A stretch of DNA of 64,000 nucleotides. It comes from Lanius collurio (Eukaryota > Chordata > Aves > Passeriformes > Laniidae). Of this stretch, positions 62,530 to 64,000 are shown piece by piece. Each line of letters opens with the position of its first letter. Within the stretch, counting starts at the first letter, position 1. The position numbers were made by a program, and so were the translations under genes. The stretch lies in contig JACBWW010000016.1 in assembly GCA_020086605.1 (NCBI GenBank), positions 10,605,088-10,669,087 of the forward strand. Direction: 5' to 3'. Below the pieces are notes generated by a model. The model made no database searches. It was not told the DNA's origin and worked only from the letters and a program-made list of their open reading frames with translations.

Positions 62530-64000
<1,471 letters not shown>

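Overview
The window is vertebrate nuclear DNA and almost certainly avian. Coding sequence is split into short exons with GT-AG introns, CpG islands mark promoters, and the interspersed repeats are of bird type: a CR1 LINE 3' fragment and several endogenous-retrovirus LTR-class pieces of kinds common in songbird and other neoavian genomes. No bacterial-type gene organisation is present; the long uninterrupted reading frames outside the exons described here are chance frames, mostly antisense in GC-rich islands.

Three protein genes are recognised, in the order KYAT3(+), GTF2B(+), PKN2(-). This matches the conserved vertebrate block (human 1p22, reversed). KYAT3 (kynurenine--oxoglutarate transaminase 3) is complete: a CpG-island promoter near 6.2-6.9 kb, a probable noncoding first exon ending about 6560, 13 coding exons from 10883 to 31282 (453 codons, intact), and a 3' UTR with two AATAAA signals by 31.9 kb. 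GTF2B (general transcription factor TFIIB) is also complete: a CpG-island promoter near 35.0-36.4 kb, 7 coding exons from 35664 to 57542 (316 codons, intact), and poly(A) signals at 57.6 and 57.9 kb. PKN2 (a PRK-type AGC kinase) enters from the right on the minus strand; only its last two coding exons (62530-62733 and 62815-62895) and its 3' UTR lie in the window.

Layout: 1-6.0 kb has no recognised gene and one LTR-like element (3693-4068); 6.0-31.9 kb is KYAT3, with an ERV-like block in an intron (20.5-21.6 kb); 31.9-34.9 kb is intergenic and holds a near-complete ERVL-type solo LTR (32346-32916); 35-57.9 kb is GTF2B with very long introns, three 21-23 nt sense-strand T runs and a CR1 fragment (about 44190-44350); 57.9-60.4 kb is the gap between two convergent genes and holds an orphan CpG island followed by a good splice donor; 60.4-64 kb is the 3' end of PKN2.

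The three genes do not form a pathway: KYAT3 is amino-acid metabolism, GTF2B is core RNA polymerase II initiation and PKN2 is Rho-effector signalling. I found no clearly new biological system. The observations most worth checking are the orphan CpG island at 59.6 kb, the TFIIB zinc-ribbon substitution (Ser at residue 35), the exon-like block and 81-bp tandem duplication at the KYAT3 promoter, and the LTRs flanking KYAT3.
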